From the NCBI GenBank assembly GCA_032622095.1, contig CP136066.1:128431917-128495916 (forward strand): 64,000 nt of DNA, read 5' to 3'. Shown piece after piece: positions 1 through 10,664 of the stretch. Each line of letters starts with the position of its first letter. The stretch's first letter is position 1. Made by a program: the position numbers and the translations under genes. The notes beneath the pieces are model-generated. The model ran no database searches and had not been told where the DNA came from. It saw only the letters and a program-made list of their open reading frames with translations. The DNA comes from Siphonodentalium dalli (lineage: Eukaryota > Mollusca > Scaphopoda > Gadilida > Siphonodentaliidae).

Positions 1-45
1 ATAACAATTGGTATGTGTGTCATTGACATGCTCATGTGATGGGTA

Positions 46-53
46 ATTTGCAT
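46..53 (+). promoter_or_regulatory. octamer motif ATTTGCAT in the satellite unit
   Basis: A perfect ATTTGCAT octamer, the consensus bound by POU/Oct factors, lies near the start of the window and recurs in every unit. It is seen directly, but an 8-mer in AT-rich DNA may be chance that repetition has multiplied. No proximal element or transcript start could be tied to it. Confidence 0.3.
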
Positions 54-71
54 TATCATGTGACAATTACC

Positions 72-101
72 ACCTTGAAATTTTTTGAAAATACCTTGAA
101 A
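72..101 (+). repeat. short direct repeat ACCTTGAAA x2 inside the unit
   Basis: ACCTTGAAA occurs at 72-80 and 93-101, 21 bp apart, with a further TTGAAA between them. The second copy leads into TGAAAAAT (97-104), which recurs at 117-124. The latter pair are the end points of the 20-bp deletion found in two later units. Confidence 0.7.
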
Positions 102-294
102 AATTGGCATTTTTTATGAAAAATCATACCATTTTTTTGGCCGATGGAAGTGAAAGAAGACATCAGCAGCAAGAATAGCCACACCATGCATGGGAGATTC
201 ATTGGACTGAAAGACCAGGCTGTGAAAAATGCATTAAAATACTTTAAAGTGACTCCCAGGAATCAAAAATGCCAAAAAGTTCATTTTTCCCTTT

Positions 295-312
295 AAAGCG
301 ATAGCCCGCTTT
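295..312 (+). repeat. GC-containing hairpin at the unit start, adjoining the insertion site
   Basis: AAAGCG (295-300) and CGCTTT (307-312) are perfect inverted repeats around a 6-nt ATAGCC loop. A second overlapping pair, CCGC (306-309) and GCGG (316-319), follows. Four of the unit's six CpGs lie here. The element inserts directly at the left foot of this hairpin. Later copies vary here: A at 9331 and 37735, T at 26911, and A at 55740 and 61149. Confidence 0.6.
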
Positions 313-864
313 TTCGCGGAATAATTGTAACACCCTACATTTTTTCAGAATTGCCCATGAATGAAAAAAATGTGTTCAAAAATAATATCACTTCTGTGGT
401 TCTTTATTTATCACACACAATTTAACCCCACTCTCTGTAACACATTATTCATCAAAAAAGCACATTTTTCCACCACAAGTCATATTCAGGCCCCATTTTC
501 ACACAGTTTTTGGGGTCTGGTGTTGCAAACTTGGATCGGCTATGGAAGACTGTACAAGATCCTTTCCATGAGAGAACTTCTGGTGATGTGAGGTCATTGA
601 GTCCAGATCTGATCAGCTGAGCATCAAGCACATGACTTTATCAGCACATGGAAGACTAAAATATGACATTTTCAGGTCTGCAAGGGTGATCCAAGATAAC
701 TGCATGTGGTGTATATTGAATTAGTTGAACAAAAATATGCTCTCTTTGAAATGCTGAAGCATTTTCTTAAATGTGTCCAAGTTTTAGTGCTATTAACCTT
801 CAAATGGCCATACCCACCAGTGAAAATGAGACACTTTTATTATATATATCTGTATATCACTGGC

Positions 865-871
865 TATAAAA
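865..871 (+). promoter_or_regulatory. TATAAAA box-like motif in the satellite unit
   Basis: A perfect TATAAAA follows an AT-rich tract near the middle of the unit as phased here, and recurs in every unit. It is motif-level evidence only. No initiator, coding region or downstream gene follows it, so its use as a promoter is unproven. Confidence 0.2.
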
Positions 872-1194
872 TCCAAAATACTTGTTAGATTAGCTTCTTA
901 TAACAATTGGTATGTGTGTCATTGACATGCTCATGTAATGGGTAATTTGCATTATCATGTGACAATTACCACCTTGAAATTTTTTGAAAATACCTTGAAA
1001 AATTGGCATTTTTTATGAAAAATCATACCATTTTTTTGGCCGATGGAAGTGAAAGAAGACATCAGCAGCAAGAATAGCCACACCATGCATGGGAGATTCA
1101 TTGGACTGAAAGACCAGGCTGTGAAAAATGCATTAAAATACTTTAAAGTGACTCCCAGGAATCAAAAATGCCAAAAAGTTCATTTTTCCCTTTA

Positions 1195-1212
1195 GGTTAC
1201 ACTGGTGTAAAT
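1195..1212 (+). repeat. left terminal inverted repeat of the insert
   Basis: These 18 bases are perfectly complementary in reverse to 1628-1645; pairing stops at the nineteenth base. Within the repeat, TTACAC-TG-GTGTAA (1197-1210) is itself palindromic around a 2-bp centre, so each end could fold alone or pair with the other end. Confidence 0.9.
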
Positions 1213-1231
1213 GTTTTCCATAGGCCTCAGT

Positions 1232-1245
1232 GCTAACGTTTTAGC
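1232..1245 (+). repeat. GCTAA-CGTT-TTAGC inverted repeat in the insert
   Basis: A perfect 5-bp stem (1232-1236 with 1241-1245) with a CGTT loop lies just inside the left terminal repeat. It recurs in the inserts. Confidence 0.6.
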
Positions 1246-1485
1246 GTATGCTGTTGGCTATATGAACCATGGGTCCAATTTTTTTTTTTAATCTGAAAAA
1301 TTGACATTTCGGGAAACTTTTTACACAAAAAAATCATATCTGTCTAGCAGGGAATTCGCCTTTAAATCTTGTGTTTTCGTAACTAGTGTCAGATCCGCAT
1401 AAAAAAATACTGTCATATTTTAGACCACACCAACAAATTCAAACTTCACTACAAAGTGTTAATTCCTGTGCCAATGGCTATCTTA

Positions 1486-1503
1486 CCTATGGGAAATCAT
1501 AGG
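1486..1503 (+). repeat. CCTATG / CATAGG inverted repeat in the insert
   Basis: A perfect 6-bp stem (1486-1491 with 1498-1503) encloses the 6-nt spacer GGAAAT. It lies about 50 bp upstream of the CCAAT box. Confidence 0.6.
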
Positions 1504-1551
1504 GAAGAGGTGTGATGATTTTTTTATGCAAAAAGCACACAAGGCTATTGA

Positions 1552-1593
1552 CCAATCAGGGCCCAGTGTCTATTTTATTCTCTCCTATATATT
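1552..1593 (+). promoter_or_regulatory. CCAAT box and TATA-like box, outward-facing promoter-like module in the insert
   Basis: CCAATCAG at 1552-1559 matches the core NF-Y site. TATATATT at 1586-1593 follows after a spacing usual for a CCAAT-TATA pair. A start about 30 bp further on would fall near 1616-1625, just before the right terminal repeat, so RNA would run into the next satellite unit. In copies 21 and 25 the base just before the TATA-like box is T instead of C. The motifs are seen; promoter activity is inferred and untested. Confidence 0.35.
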
Positions 1594-1627
1594 CCTCCCG
1601 CATCCGCTAGAGGTCTCTCCGAACCTT

Positions 1628-1645
1628 ATTTACACCAGTGTAACC
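1628..1645 (-). repeat. right terminal inverted repeat of the insert
   Basis: This is the exact reverse complement of the left end. Its own inner palindrome TTACAC-CA-GTGTAA lies at 1630-1643. TTTATAAAGCG follows immediately, which contains the second TTTA and the extra TA absent from empty junctions. Confidence 0.9.
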
Positions 1646-1650
1646 TTTAT

Positions 1651-4600
1651 AAAGCGATAGCCCGCTTTTTCGCGGAATAATTGTAACACCCTACATTTTT
1701 TCAGAATTGCCCATGAATGAAAAAAATGTGTTAAAAAATAATATCACTTCTGTGGTTCTTTATTTATCACACACAATTTAACCCCACTCTCTGTAACACA
1801 TTATTCATCAAAAAAGCACATTTTTCCACCACAAGTCATATTCAGGCCCCATTTTCACACAGTTTTTGGGGTCTGGTGTTGCAAACTTGGATCGGCTATG
1901 GAAGACTGTACAAGATCCTTTCCATGAGAGAACTTCTGGTGATGTGAGGTCATTGAGTCCAGATCTGATCAGCTGAGCATCAAGCACATGACTTTATCAG
2001 CACATGGAAGACTAAAATATGACATTTTCAGGTCTGCAAGGGTGATCCAAGATAACTGCATGTGGGTGTATATTGAATTAGTTGAACAAAGATATGCTCT
2101 CTTTGAAATGCTGAAGCATTTTCTTAAATGTGTCCAAGTTTTAGTGCTATTAACCTTCAAATGGCCATACCCACCAGTGAAAATGAGACACTTTTATTAT
2201 ATATATCTGTATATCACTGGCTATAAAATCCAAAATACTTGTTAGATTAGCTTCTTATAACAATTGGTATGTGTGTCATTGACATGCTCATGTAATGGGT
2301 AATTTGCATTATCATGTGACAATTACCACCTTGAAATTTTTTGAAAATACCTTGAAAAATTGGCATTTTTTATGAAAAATCATACCATTTTTTTGGCCGA
2401 TGGAAGTGAAAGAAGACATCAGCAGCAAGAATAGCCACACCATGCATGGGAGATTCATTGGACTGAAAGACCAGGCTGTGAAAAATGCATTAAAATACTT
2501 TAAAGTGACTCCCAGGAATCAAAAATGCCAAAAAGTTCATTTTTCCCTTTAAAGCGATAGCCCGCTTTTTCGCGGAATAATTGTAACACCCTACATTTTT
2601 TCAGAATTGCCCATGAATGAAAAAAATGTGTTCAAAAATAATATCACTTCTGTGGTTCTTTATTTATCACACACAATTTAACCCCACTCTCTGTAACACA
2701 TTATTCATCAAAAAAGCACATTTTTCCACCACAAGTCATATTCAGGCCCCATTTTCACACAGTTTTTGGGGTCTGGTGTTGCAAACTTGGATCGGCTATG
2801 GAAGACTGTACAAGATCCTTTCCATGAGAGAACTTCTGGTGATGTGAGGTCATTGAGTCCAGATCTGATCAGCTGAGCATCAAGCACATGACTTTATCAG
2901 CACATGGAAGACTAAAATATGACATTTTCAGGTCTGCAAGGGTGATCCAAGATAACTGCATGTGGGTGTATATTGAATTAGTTGAACAAAGATATGCTCT
3001 CTTTGAAATGCTGAAGCATTTTCTTAAATGTGTCCAAGTTTTAGTGCTATTAACCTTCAAATGGCCATACCCACCAGTGAAAATGAGACACTTTTATTAT
3101 ATATATCTGTATATCACTGGCTATAAAATCCAAAATACTTGTTAGATTAGCTTCTTATAACAATTGGTATGTGTGTCATTGACATGCTCATGTAATGGGT
3201 AATTTGCATTATCATGTGACAATTACCACCTTGAAATTTTTTGAAAATACCTTGAAAAATTGGCATTTTTTATGAAAAATCATACCATTTTTTTGGCCGA
3301 TGGAAGTGAAAGAAGACATCAGCAGCAAGAATAGCCACACCATGCATGGGAGATTCATTGGACTGAAAGACCAGGCTGTGAAAAATGCATTAAAATACTT
3401 TAAAGTGACTCCCAGGAATCAAAAATGCCAAAAAGTTCATTTTTCCCTTTAAAGCGATAGCCCGCTTTTTCGCGGAATAATTGTAACACCCTACATTTTT
3501 TCAGAATTGCCCATGAATGAAAAAAATGTGTTCAAAAATAATATCACTTCTGTGGTTCTTTATTTATCACACACAATTTAACCCCACTCTCTGTAACACA
3601 TTATTCATCAAAAAAGCACATTTTTCCACCACAAGTCATATTCAGGCCCCATTTTCACACAGTTTTTGGGGTCTGGTGTTGCAAACTTGGATCGGCTATG
3701 GAAGACTGTACAAGATCCTTTCCATGAGAGAACTTCTGGTGATGTGAGGTCATTGAGTCCAGATCTGATCAGTTGAGCATCAAGCACATGACTTTATCAG
3801 CACATGGAAGACTAAAATATGACATTTTCAGGTCTGCAAGGGTGATCCAAGATAACTGCATGTGGGTGTATATTGAATTAGTTGAACAAAGATATGCTCT
3901 CTTTGAAATGCTGAAGCATTTTCTTAAATGTGTCCAAGTTTTAGTGCTATTAACCTTCAAATGGCCATACCCACCAGTGAAAATGAGACACTTTTATTAT
4001 ATATATCTGTATATCACTGGCTATAAAATCCAAAATACTTGTTAGATTAGCTTCTTATAACAATTGGTATGTGTGTCATTGACATGCTCATGTAATGGGT
4101 AATTTGCATTATCATGTGACAATTACCACCTTGAAATTTTTTGAAAATACCTTGAAAAATTGGCATTTTTTATGAAAAATCATACCATTTTTTTGGCCGA
4201 TGGAAGTGAAAGAAGACATCAGCAGCAAGAATAGCCACACCATGCATGGGAGATTCATTGGACTGAAAGACCAGGCTGTGAAAAATGCATTAAAATACTT
4301 TAAAGTGACTCCCAGGAATCAAAAATGCCAAAAAGTTCATTTTTCCCTTTAAAGCGATAGCCCGCTTTTTCGCGGAATAATTGTAACACCCTACATTTTT
4401 TCAGAATTGCCCATGAATGAAAAAAATGTGTTCAAAAATAATATCACTTCTGTGGTTCTTTATTTATCACACACAATTTAACCCCACTCTCTGTAACACA
4501 TTATTCATCAAAAAAGCACATTTTTCCACCACAAGTCATATTCAGGCCCCATTTTCACACAGTTTTTGGGGTCTGGTGTTGCAAACTTGGATCGGCTATG

Positions 4601-7600
4601 GAAGACTGTACAAGATCCTTTCCATGAGAGAACTTCTGGTGATGTGAGGTCATTGAGTCCAGATCTGATCAGCTGAGCATCAAGCACATGACTTTATCAG
4701 CACATGGAAGACTAAAATATGACATTTTCAGGTCTGCAAGGGTGATCCAAGATAACTGCATGTGGGTGTATATTGAATTAGTTGAACAAAGATATGCTCT
4801 CTTTGAAATGCTGAAGCATTTTCTTAAATGTGTCCAAGTTTTAGTGCTATTAACCTTCAAATGGCCATACCCACCAGTGAAAATGAGACACTTTTATTAT
4901 ATATATCTGTATATCACTGGCTATAAAATCCAAAATACTTGTTAGATTAGCTTCTTATAACAATTGGTATGTGTGTCATTGACATGCTCATGTAATGGGT
5001 AATTTGCATTATCATGTGACAATTACCACCTTGAAATTTTTTGAAAATACCTTGAAAAATTGGCATTTTTTATGAAAAATCATACCATTTTTTTGGCCGA
5101 TGGAAGTGAAAGAAGACATCAGCAGCAAGAATAGCCACACCATGCATGGGAGATTCATTGGACTGAAAGACCAGGCTGTGAAAAATGCATTAAAATACTT
5201 TAAAGTGACTCCCAGGAATCAAAAATGCCAAAAAGTTCATTTTTCCCTTTAAAGCGATAGCCCGCTTTTTCGCGGAATAATTGTAACACCCTACATTTTT
5301 TCAGAATTGCCCATGAATGAAAAAAATGTGTTCAAAAATAATATCACTTCTGTGGTTCTTTATTTATCACACACAATTTAACCCCACTCTCTGTAACACA
5401 TTATTCATCAAAAAAGCACATTTTTCCACCACAAGTCATATTCAGGCCCCATTTTCACACAGTTTTTGGGGTCTGGTGTTGCAAACTTGGATCGGCTATG
5501 GAAGACTGTACAAGATCCTTTCCATGAGAGAACTTCTGGTGATGTGAGGTCATTGAGTCCAGATCTGATCAGCTGAGCATCAAGCACATGACTTTATCAG
5601 CACATGGAAGACTAAAATATGACATTTTCAGGTCTGCAAGGGTGATCCAAGATAACTGCATGTGGGTGTATATTGAATTAGTTGAACAAAGATATGCTCT
5701 CTTTGAAATGCTGAAGCATTTTCTTAAATGTGTCCAAGTTTTAGTGCTATTAACCTTCAAATGGCCATACCCACCAGTGAAAATGAGACACTTTTATTAT
5801 ATATATCTGTATATCACTGGCTATAAAATCCAAAATACTTGTTAGATTAGCTTCTTATAACAATTGGTATGTGTGTCATTGACATGCTCATGTAATGGGT
5901 AATTTGCATTATCATGTGACAATTACCACCTTGAAATTTTTTGAAAATACCTTGAAAAATTGGCATTTTTTATGAAAAATCATACCATTTTTTTGGCCGA
6001 TGGAAGTGAAAGAAGACATCAGCAGCAAGAATAGCCACACCATGCATGGGAGATTCATTGGACTGAAAGACCAGGCTGTGAAAAATGCATTAAAATACTT
6101 TAAAGTGACTCCCAGGAATCAAAAATGCCAAAAAGTTCATTTTTCCCTTTAAAGCGATAGCCCGCTTTTTCGCGGAATAATTGTAACACCCTACATTTTT
6201 TCAGAATTGCCCATGAATGAAAAAAATGTGTTCAAAAATAATATCACTTCTGTGGTTCTTTATTTATCACACACAATTTAACCCCACTCTCTGTAACACA
6301 TTATTCATCAAAAAAGCACATTTTTCCACCACAAGTCATATTCAGGCCCCATTTTCACACAGTTTTTGGGGTCTGGTGTTGCAAACTTGGATCGGCTATG
6401 GAAGACTGTACAAGATCCTTTCCATGAGAGAACTTCTGGTGATGTGAGGTCATTGAGTCCAGATCTGATCAGCTGAGCATCAAGCACATGACTTTATCAG
6501 CACATGGAAGACTAAAATATGACATTTTCAGGTCTGCAAGGGTGATCCAAGATAACTGCATGTGGGTGTATATTGAATTAGTTGAACAAAGATATGCTCT
6601 CTTTGAAATGCTGAAGCATTTTCTTAAATGTGTCCAAGTTTTAGTGCTATTAACCTTCAAATGGCCATACCCACCAGTGAAAATGAGACACTTTTATTAT
6701 ATATATCTGTATATCACTGGCTATAAAATCCAAAATACTTGTTAGATTAGCTTCTTATAACAATTGGTATGTGTGTCATTGACATGCTCATGTAATGGGT
6801 AATTTGCATTATCATGTGACAATTACCACCTTGAAATTTTTTGAAAATACCTTGAAAAATTGGCATTTTTTATGAAAAATCATACCATTTTTTTGGCCGA
6901 TGGAAGTGAAAGAAGACATCAGCAGCAAGAATAGCCACACCATGCATGGGAGATTCATTGGACTGAAAGACCAGGCTGTGAAAAATGCATTAAAATACTT
7001 TAAAGTGACTCCCAGGAATCAAAAATGCCAAAAAGTTCATTTTTCCCTTTAAAGCGATAGCCCGCTTTTTCGCGGAATAATTGTAACACCCTACATTTTT
7101 TCAGAATTGCCCATGAATGAAAAAAATGTGTTCAAAAATAATATCACTTCTGTGGTTCTTTATTTATCACACACAATTTAACCCCACTCTCTGTAACACA
7201 TTATTCATCAAAAAAGCACATTTTTCCACCACAAGTCATATTCAGGCCCCATTTTCACACAGTTTTTGGGGCCTGGTGTTGCAAACTTGGATCGGCTATG
7301 GAAGACTGTACAAGATCCTTTCCATGAGAGAACTTCTGGTGATGTGAGGTCATTGAGTCCAGATCTGATCAGCTGAGCATCAAGCACATGACTTTATCAG
7401 CACATGGAAGACTAAAATATGACATTTTCAGGTCTGCAAGGGTGATCCAAGATAACTGCATGTGGGTGTATATTGAATTAGTTGAACAAAGATATGCTCT
7501 CTTTGAAATGCTGAAGCATTTTCTTAAATGTGTCCAAGTTTTAGTGCTATTAACCTTCAAATGGCCATACCCACCAGTGAAAATGAGACACTTTTATTAT

Positions 7601-8850
7601 ATATATCTGTATATCACTGGCTATAAAATCCAAAATACTTGTTAGATTAGCTTCTTATAACAATTGGTATGTGTGTCATTGACATGCTCATGTAATGGGT
7701 AATTTGCATTATCATGTGACAATTACCACCTTGAAATTTTTTGAAAATACCTTGAAAAATTGGCATTTTTTATGAAAAATCATACCATTTTTTTGGCCGA
7801 TGGAAGTGAAAGAAGACATCAGCAGCAAGAATAGCCACACCATGCATGGGAGATTCATTGGACTGAAAGACCAGGCTGTGAAAAATGCATTAAAATACTT
7901 TAAAGTGACTCCCAGGAATCAAAAATGCCAAAAAGTTCATTTTTCCCTTTAAAGCGATAGCCCGCTTTTTCGCGGAATAATTGTAACACCCTACATTTTT
8001 TCAGAATTGCCCATGAATGAAAAAAATGTGTTCAAAAATAATATCACTTCTGTGGTTCTTTATTTATCACACACAATTTAACCCCACTCTCTGTAACACA
8101 TTATTCATCAAAAAAGCACATTTTTCCACCACAAGTCATATTCAGGCCCCATTTTCACACAGTTTTTGGGGTCTGGTGTTGCAAACTTGGATCGGCTATG
8201 GAAGACTGTACAAGATCCTTTCCATGAGAGAACTTCTGGTGATGTGAGGTCATTGAGTCCAGATCTGATCAGCTGAGCATCAAGCACATGACTTTATCAG
8301 CACATGGAAGACTAAAATATGACATTTTCAGGTCTGCAAGGGTGATCCAAGATAACTGCATGTGGGTGTATATTGAATTAGTTGAACAAAGATATGCTCT
8401 CTTTGAAATGCTGAAGCATTTTCTTAAATGTGTCCAAGTTTTAGTGCTATTAACCTTCAAATGGCCATACCCACCAGTGAAAATGAGACACTTTTATTAT
8501 ATATATCTGTATATCACTGGCTATAAAATCCAAAATACTTGTTAGATTAGCTTCTTATAACAATTGGTATGTGTGTCATTGACATGCTCATGTAATGGGT
8601 AATTTGCATTATCATGTGACAATTACCACCTTGAAATTTTTTGAAAATACCTTGAAAAATTGGCATTTTTTATGAAAAATCATACCATTTTTTTGGCCGA
8701 TGGAAGTGAAAGAAGACATCAGCAGCAAGAATAGCCACACCATGCATGGGAGATTCATTGGACTGAAAGACCAGGCTGTGAAAAATGCATTAAAATACTT
8801 TAAAGTGACTCCCAGGAATCAAAAATGCCAAAAAGTTCATTTTTCCCTTT
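1651..8850 (+). repeat. satellite block 2: units 1-8, eight uninterrupted 900-bp copies
   Basis: This is the longest run without the insert in the window; all eight copies are exactly 900 bp. Private changes are A at 1733 (creates a stop in the recurring forward frame), T at 3773 and C at 7272. Units 5-8 correspond to units 31-34 (33656-37254) in the 26-unit super-period. Confidence 0.95.
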
Positions 8851-8851
8851 A

Positions 8852-9302
8852 GGTTACACTGGTGTAAATGTTTTCCATAGGCCTCAGTGCTAACGTTTTA
8901 GCGTATGCTGTTGGCTATATGAACCATGGGTCCAATTTTTTTTTTTAATCTGAAAAATTGACATTTCTGGAAACTTTTTACACAAAAAAATCATATCTGT
9001 CTAGCAGGGAATTCGCCTTTAAATCTTGTGTTTTCGTAACTAGTGTCAGATCCGCATAAAAAAATACTGTCATATTTTAGACCACACCAACAAATTCAAA
9101 CTTCACTACAAAGGGTTAATTCCTGTGCCAATGGCTATCTTACCTATGGGAAATCATAGGGAAGAGGTGTGATGATTTTTTTATGCAAAAAGCACACAAG
9201 GCTATTGACCAATCAGGGCCCAGTGTCTATTTTATTCTCTCCTATATATTCCTCCCGCATCCGCTAGAGGTCTCTCCGAACCTTATTTACACCAGTGTAA
9301 CC
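8852..9302. mobile_element. insert copy 2 (CTGG class)
   Basis: 451 bp, intact terminal repeats, flanked by TTTA. T at 8968 marks the CTGG class. Its super-period partner is copy 13, whose marker lies exactly 28,404 bp downstream. Confidence 0.85.
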
Positions 9303-9307
9303 TTTAT

Positions 9308-10207
9308 AAAGCGATAGCCCGCTTTTTCGCAGAATAATTGTAACACCCTACATTTTTTCAGAATTGCCCATGAATGAAAAAAATGTGTTCAAAAATAATA
9401 TCACTTCTGTGGTTCTTTATTTATCACACACAATTTAACCCCACTCTCTGTAACACATTATTCATCAAAAAAGCACATTTTTCCACCACAAGTCATATTC
9501 AGGCCCCATTTTCACACAGTTTTTGGGGTCTGGTGTTGCAAACTTGGATCGGCTATGGAAGACTGTACAAGATCCTTTCCATGAGAGAACTTCTGGTGAT
9601 GTGAGGTCATTGAGTCCAGATCTGATCAGCTGAGCATCAAGCACATGACTTTATCAGCACATGGAAGACTAAAATATGACATTTTCAGGTCTGCAAGGGT
9701 GATCCAAGATAACTGCATGTGGGTGTATATTGAATTAGTTGAACAAAGATATGCTCTCTTTGAAATGCTGAAGCATTTTCTTAAATGTGTCCAAGTTTTA
9801 GTGCTATTAACCTTCAAATGGCCATACCCACCAGTGAAAATGAGACACTTTTATTATATATATCTGTATATCACTGGCTATAAAATCCAAAATACTTGTT
9901 AGATTAGCTTCTTATAACAATTGGTATGTGTGTCATTGACATGCTCATGTAATGGGTAATTTGCATTATCATGTGACAATTACCACCTTGAAATTTTTTG
10001 AAAATACCTTGAAAAATTGGCATTTTTTATGAAAAATCATACCATTTTTTTGGCCGATGGAAGTGAAAGAAGACATCAGCAGCAAGAATAGCCACACCAT
10101 GCATGGGAGATTCATTGGACTGAAAGACCAGGCTGTGAAAAATGCATTAAAATACTTTAAAGTGACTCCCAGGAATCAAAAATGCCAAAAAGTTCATTTT
10201 TCCCTTT
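9308..10207 (+). repeat. satellite block 3: unit 9 (900 bp)
   Basis: A single unit between two inserts. A at 9331 (CGCAG instead of CGCGG in the hairpin region) is shared only with unit 35 at 37735, exactly 28,404 bp away. Confidence 0.95.
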
Positions 10208-10208
10208 A

Positions 10209-10659
10209 GGTTACACTGGTGTAAATGTTTTCCATAGGCCTCAGTGCTAACGTTTTAGCGTATGCTGTTGGCTATATGAACCATGGGTCCAAATTTTTTT
10301 TTTAATCTGAAAAATTGACATTTCGGGAAACTTTTTACACAAAAAAATCATATCTGTCTAGCAGGGAATTCGCCTTTAAATCTTGTGTTTTCGTAACTAG
10401 TGTCAGATCCGCATAAAAAAATACTGTCATATTTTAGACCACACCAACAAATTCAAACTTCACTACAAAGGGTTAATTCCTGTGCCAATGGCTATCTTAC
10501 CTATGGGAAATCATAGGGAAGAGGTGTGATGATTTTTTTATGCAAAAAGCACACAAGGCTATTGACCAATCAGGGCCCAGTGTCTATTTTATTCTCTCCT
10601 ATATATTCCTCCCGCATCCGCTAGAGGTCTCTCCGAACCTTATTTACACCAGTGTAACC
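10209..10659. mobile_element. insert copy 3 (CGGG class)
   Basis: 451 bp with intact ends. Private A at 10293 at the start of the poly-T tract. Confidence 0.85.
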
Positions 10660-10664
10660 TTTAT

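Larger units (their letters stand above)
1..1193 (+). repeat. satellite block 1: partial unit plus unit 0 (899 bp)
   Basis: Positions 1-294 are the last third of a unit and 295-1193 is unit 0. The junction between them at 294/295 is empty (CCCTTT-AAAGCG). Private differences are G at 38 (A elsewhere), loss of one G in the GGG run at about 708 and A at 734 (G elsewhere). The lost G breaks the longest forward open frame here, consistent with a non-coding repeat. It is followed by insert copy 1. Confidence 0.95.
1195..1645. mobile_element. insert copy 1: 451-bp MITE-like TIR element (reference copy)
   Basis: The element begins GGTTACACTGGTGTAAAT and ends with the exact reverse complement, giving 18-bp perfect terminal inverted repeats. 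TTTA stands directly outside both ends (1191-1194 and 1646-1649), consistent with a 4-bp target-site duplication. It is too short to encode a transposase and has no long open frame, so it would be a non-autonomous DNA transposon. The superfamily is unassigned: 4-bp duplications and this terminus do not clearly fit piggyBac (TTAA), Tc1/mariner (TA) or PIF/Harbinger (3 bp). Internal features are a GCTAA/TTAGC hairpin, a poly-T tract, a CCTATG/CATAGG hairpin and CCAAT and TATA-like boxes near the right end. It belongs to the CGGG class at 1310-1313 and has a private T at 1457. Confidence 0.85.

Noticed and set aside
311-327. Possible CENP-B box in TTTTTCGCGGAATAATT
   Set aside because: It has TTCG and the A at the right spacing but lacks the essential CGGG part of the motif. 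No other candidate was found in the unit or insert.
361-591. Recurring 76-codon forward open frame in each unit
   Set aside because: One copy has a stop (A1733). The substitutions seen in it are three silent (7272, 11747, 18927) and three amino-acid changing (45034, 53133, 62718), so there is no sign of selection. No start context, splice signals or recognisable domain. The 12-bp deletion keeps the frame, but that is a single event inherited by five units.
46-871. snRNA-type or Pol III gene in the unit (octamer ATTTGCAT, TATAAAA)
   Set aside because: No convincing proximal sequence element, no tRNA-like A/B boxes, no snRNA or 5S-like sequence, and the order of the octamer and TATA does not fit a known promoter.
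1191-1649. piggyBac (TTAA), Tc1/mariner (TA) or PIF/Harbinger (3-bp) assignment for the insert
   Set aside because: The flanks show TTTA on both sides, not TTAA. A TA or TTA duplication would leave the termini asymmetric. The superfamily is left open.
1969-2160. Recurring 63-codon reverse-strand frame
   Set aside because: It overlaps the 85-codon forward frame in antisense and contains no recognisable domain. In unit 36 it merges into an 87-codon frame through an indel. It is a shadow of repetition.
1988-2245. Recurring 85-codon forward open frame
   Set aside because: It is frameshifted in unit 0 (lost G) and unit 36 (39583), and read through its stop in unit 41 (6-bp loss). Substitutions are mostly amino-acid changing. 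The frame persists only because the satellite is homogeneous.
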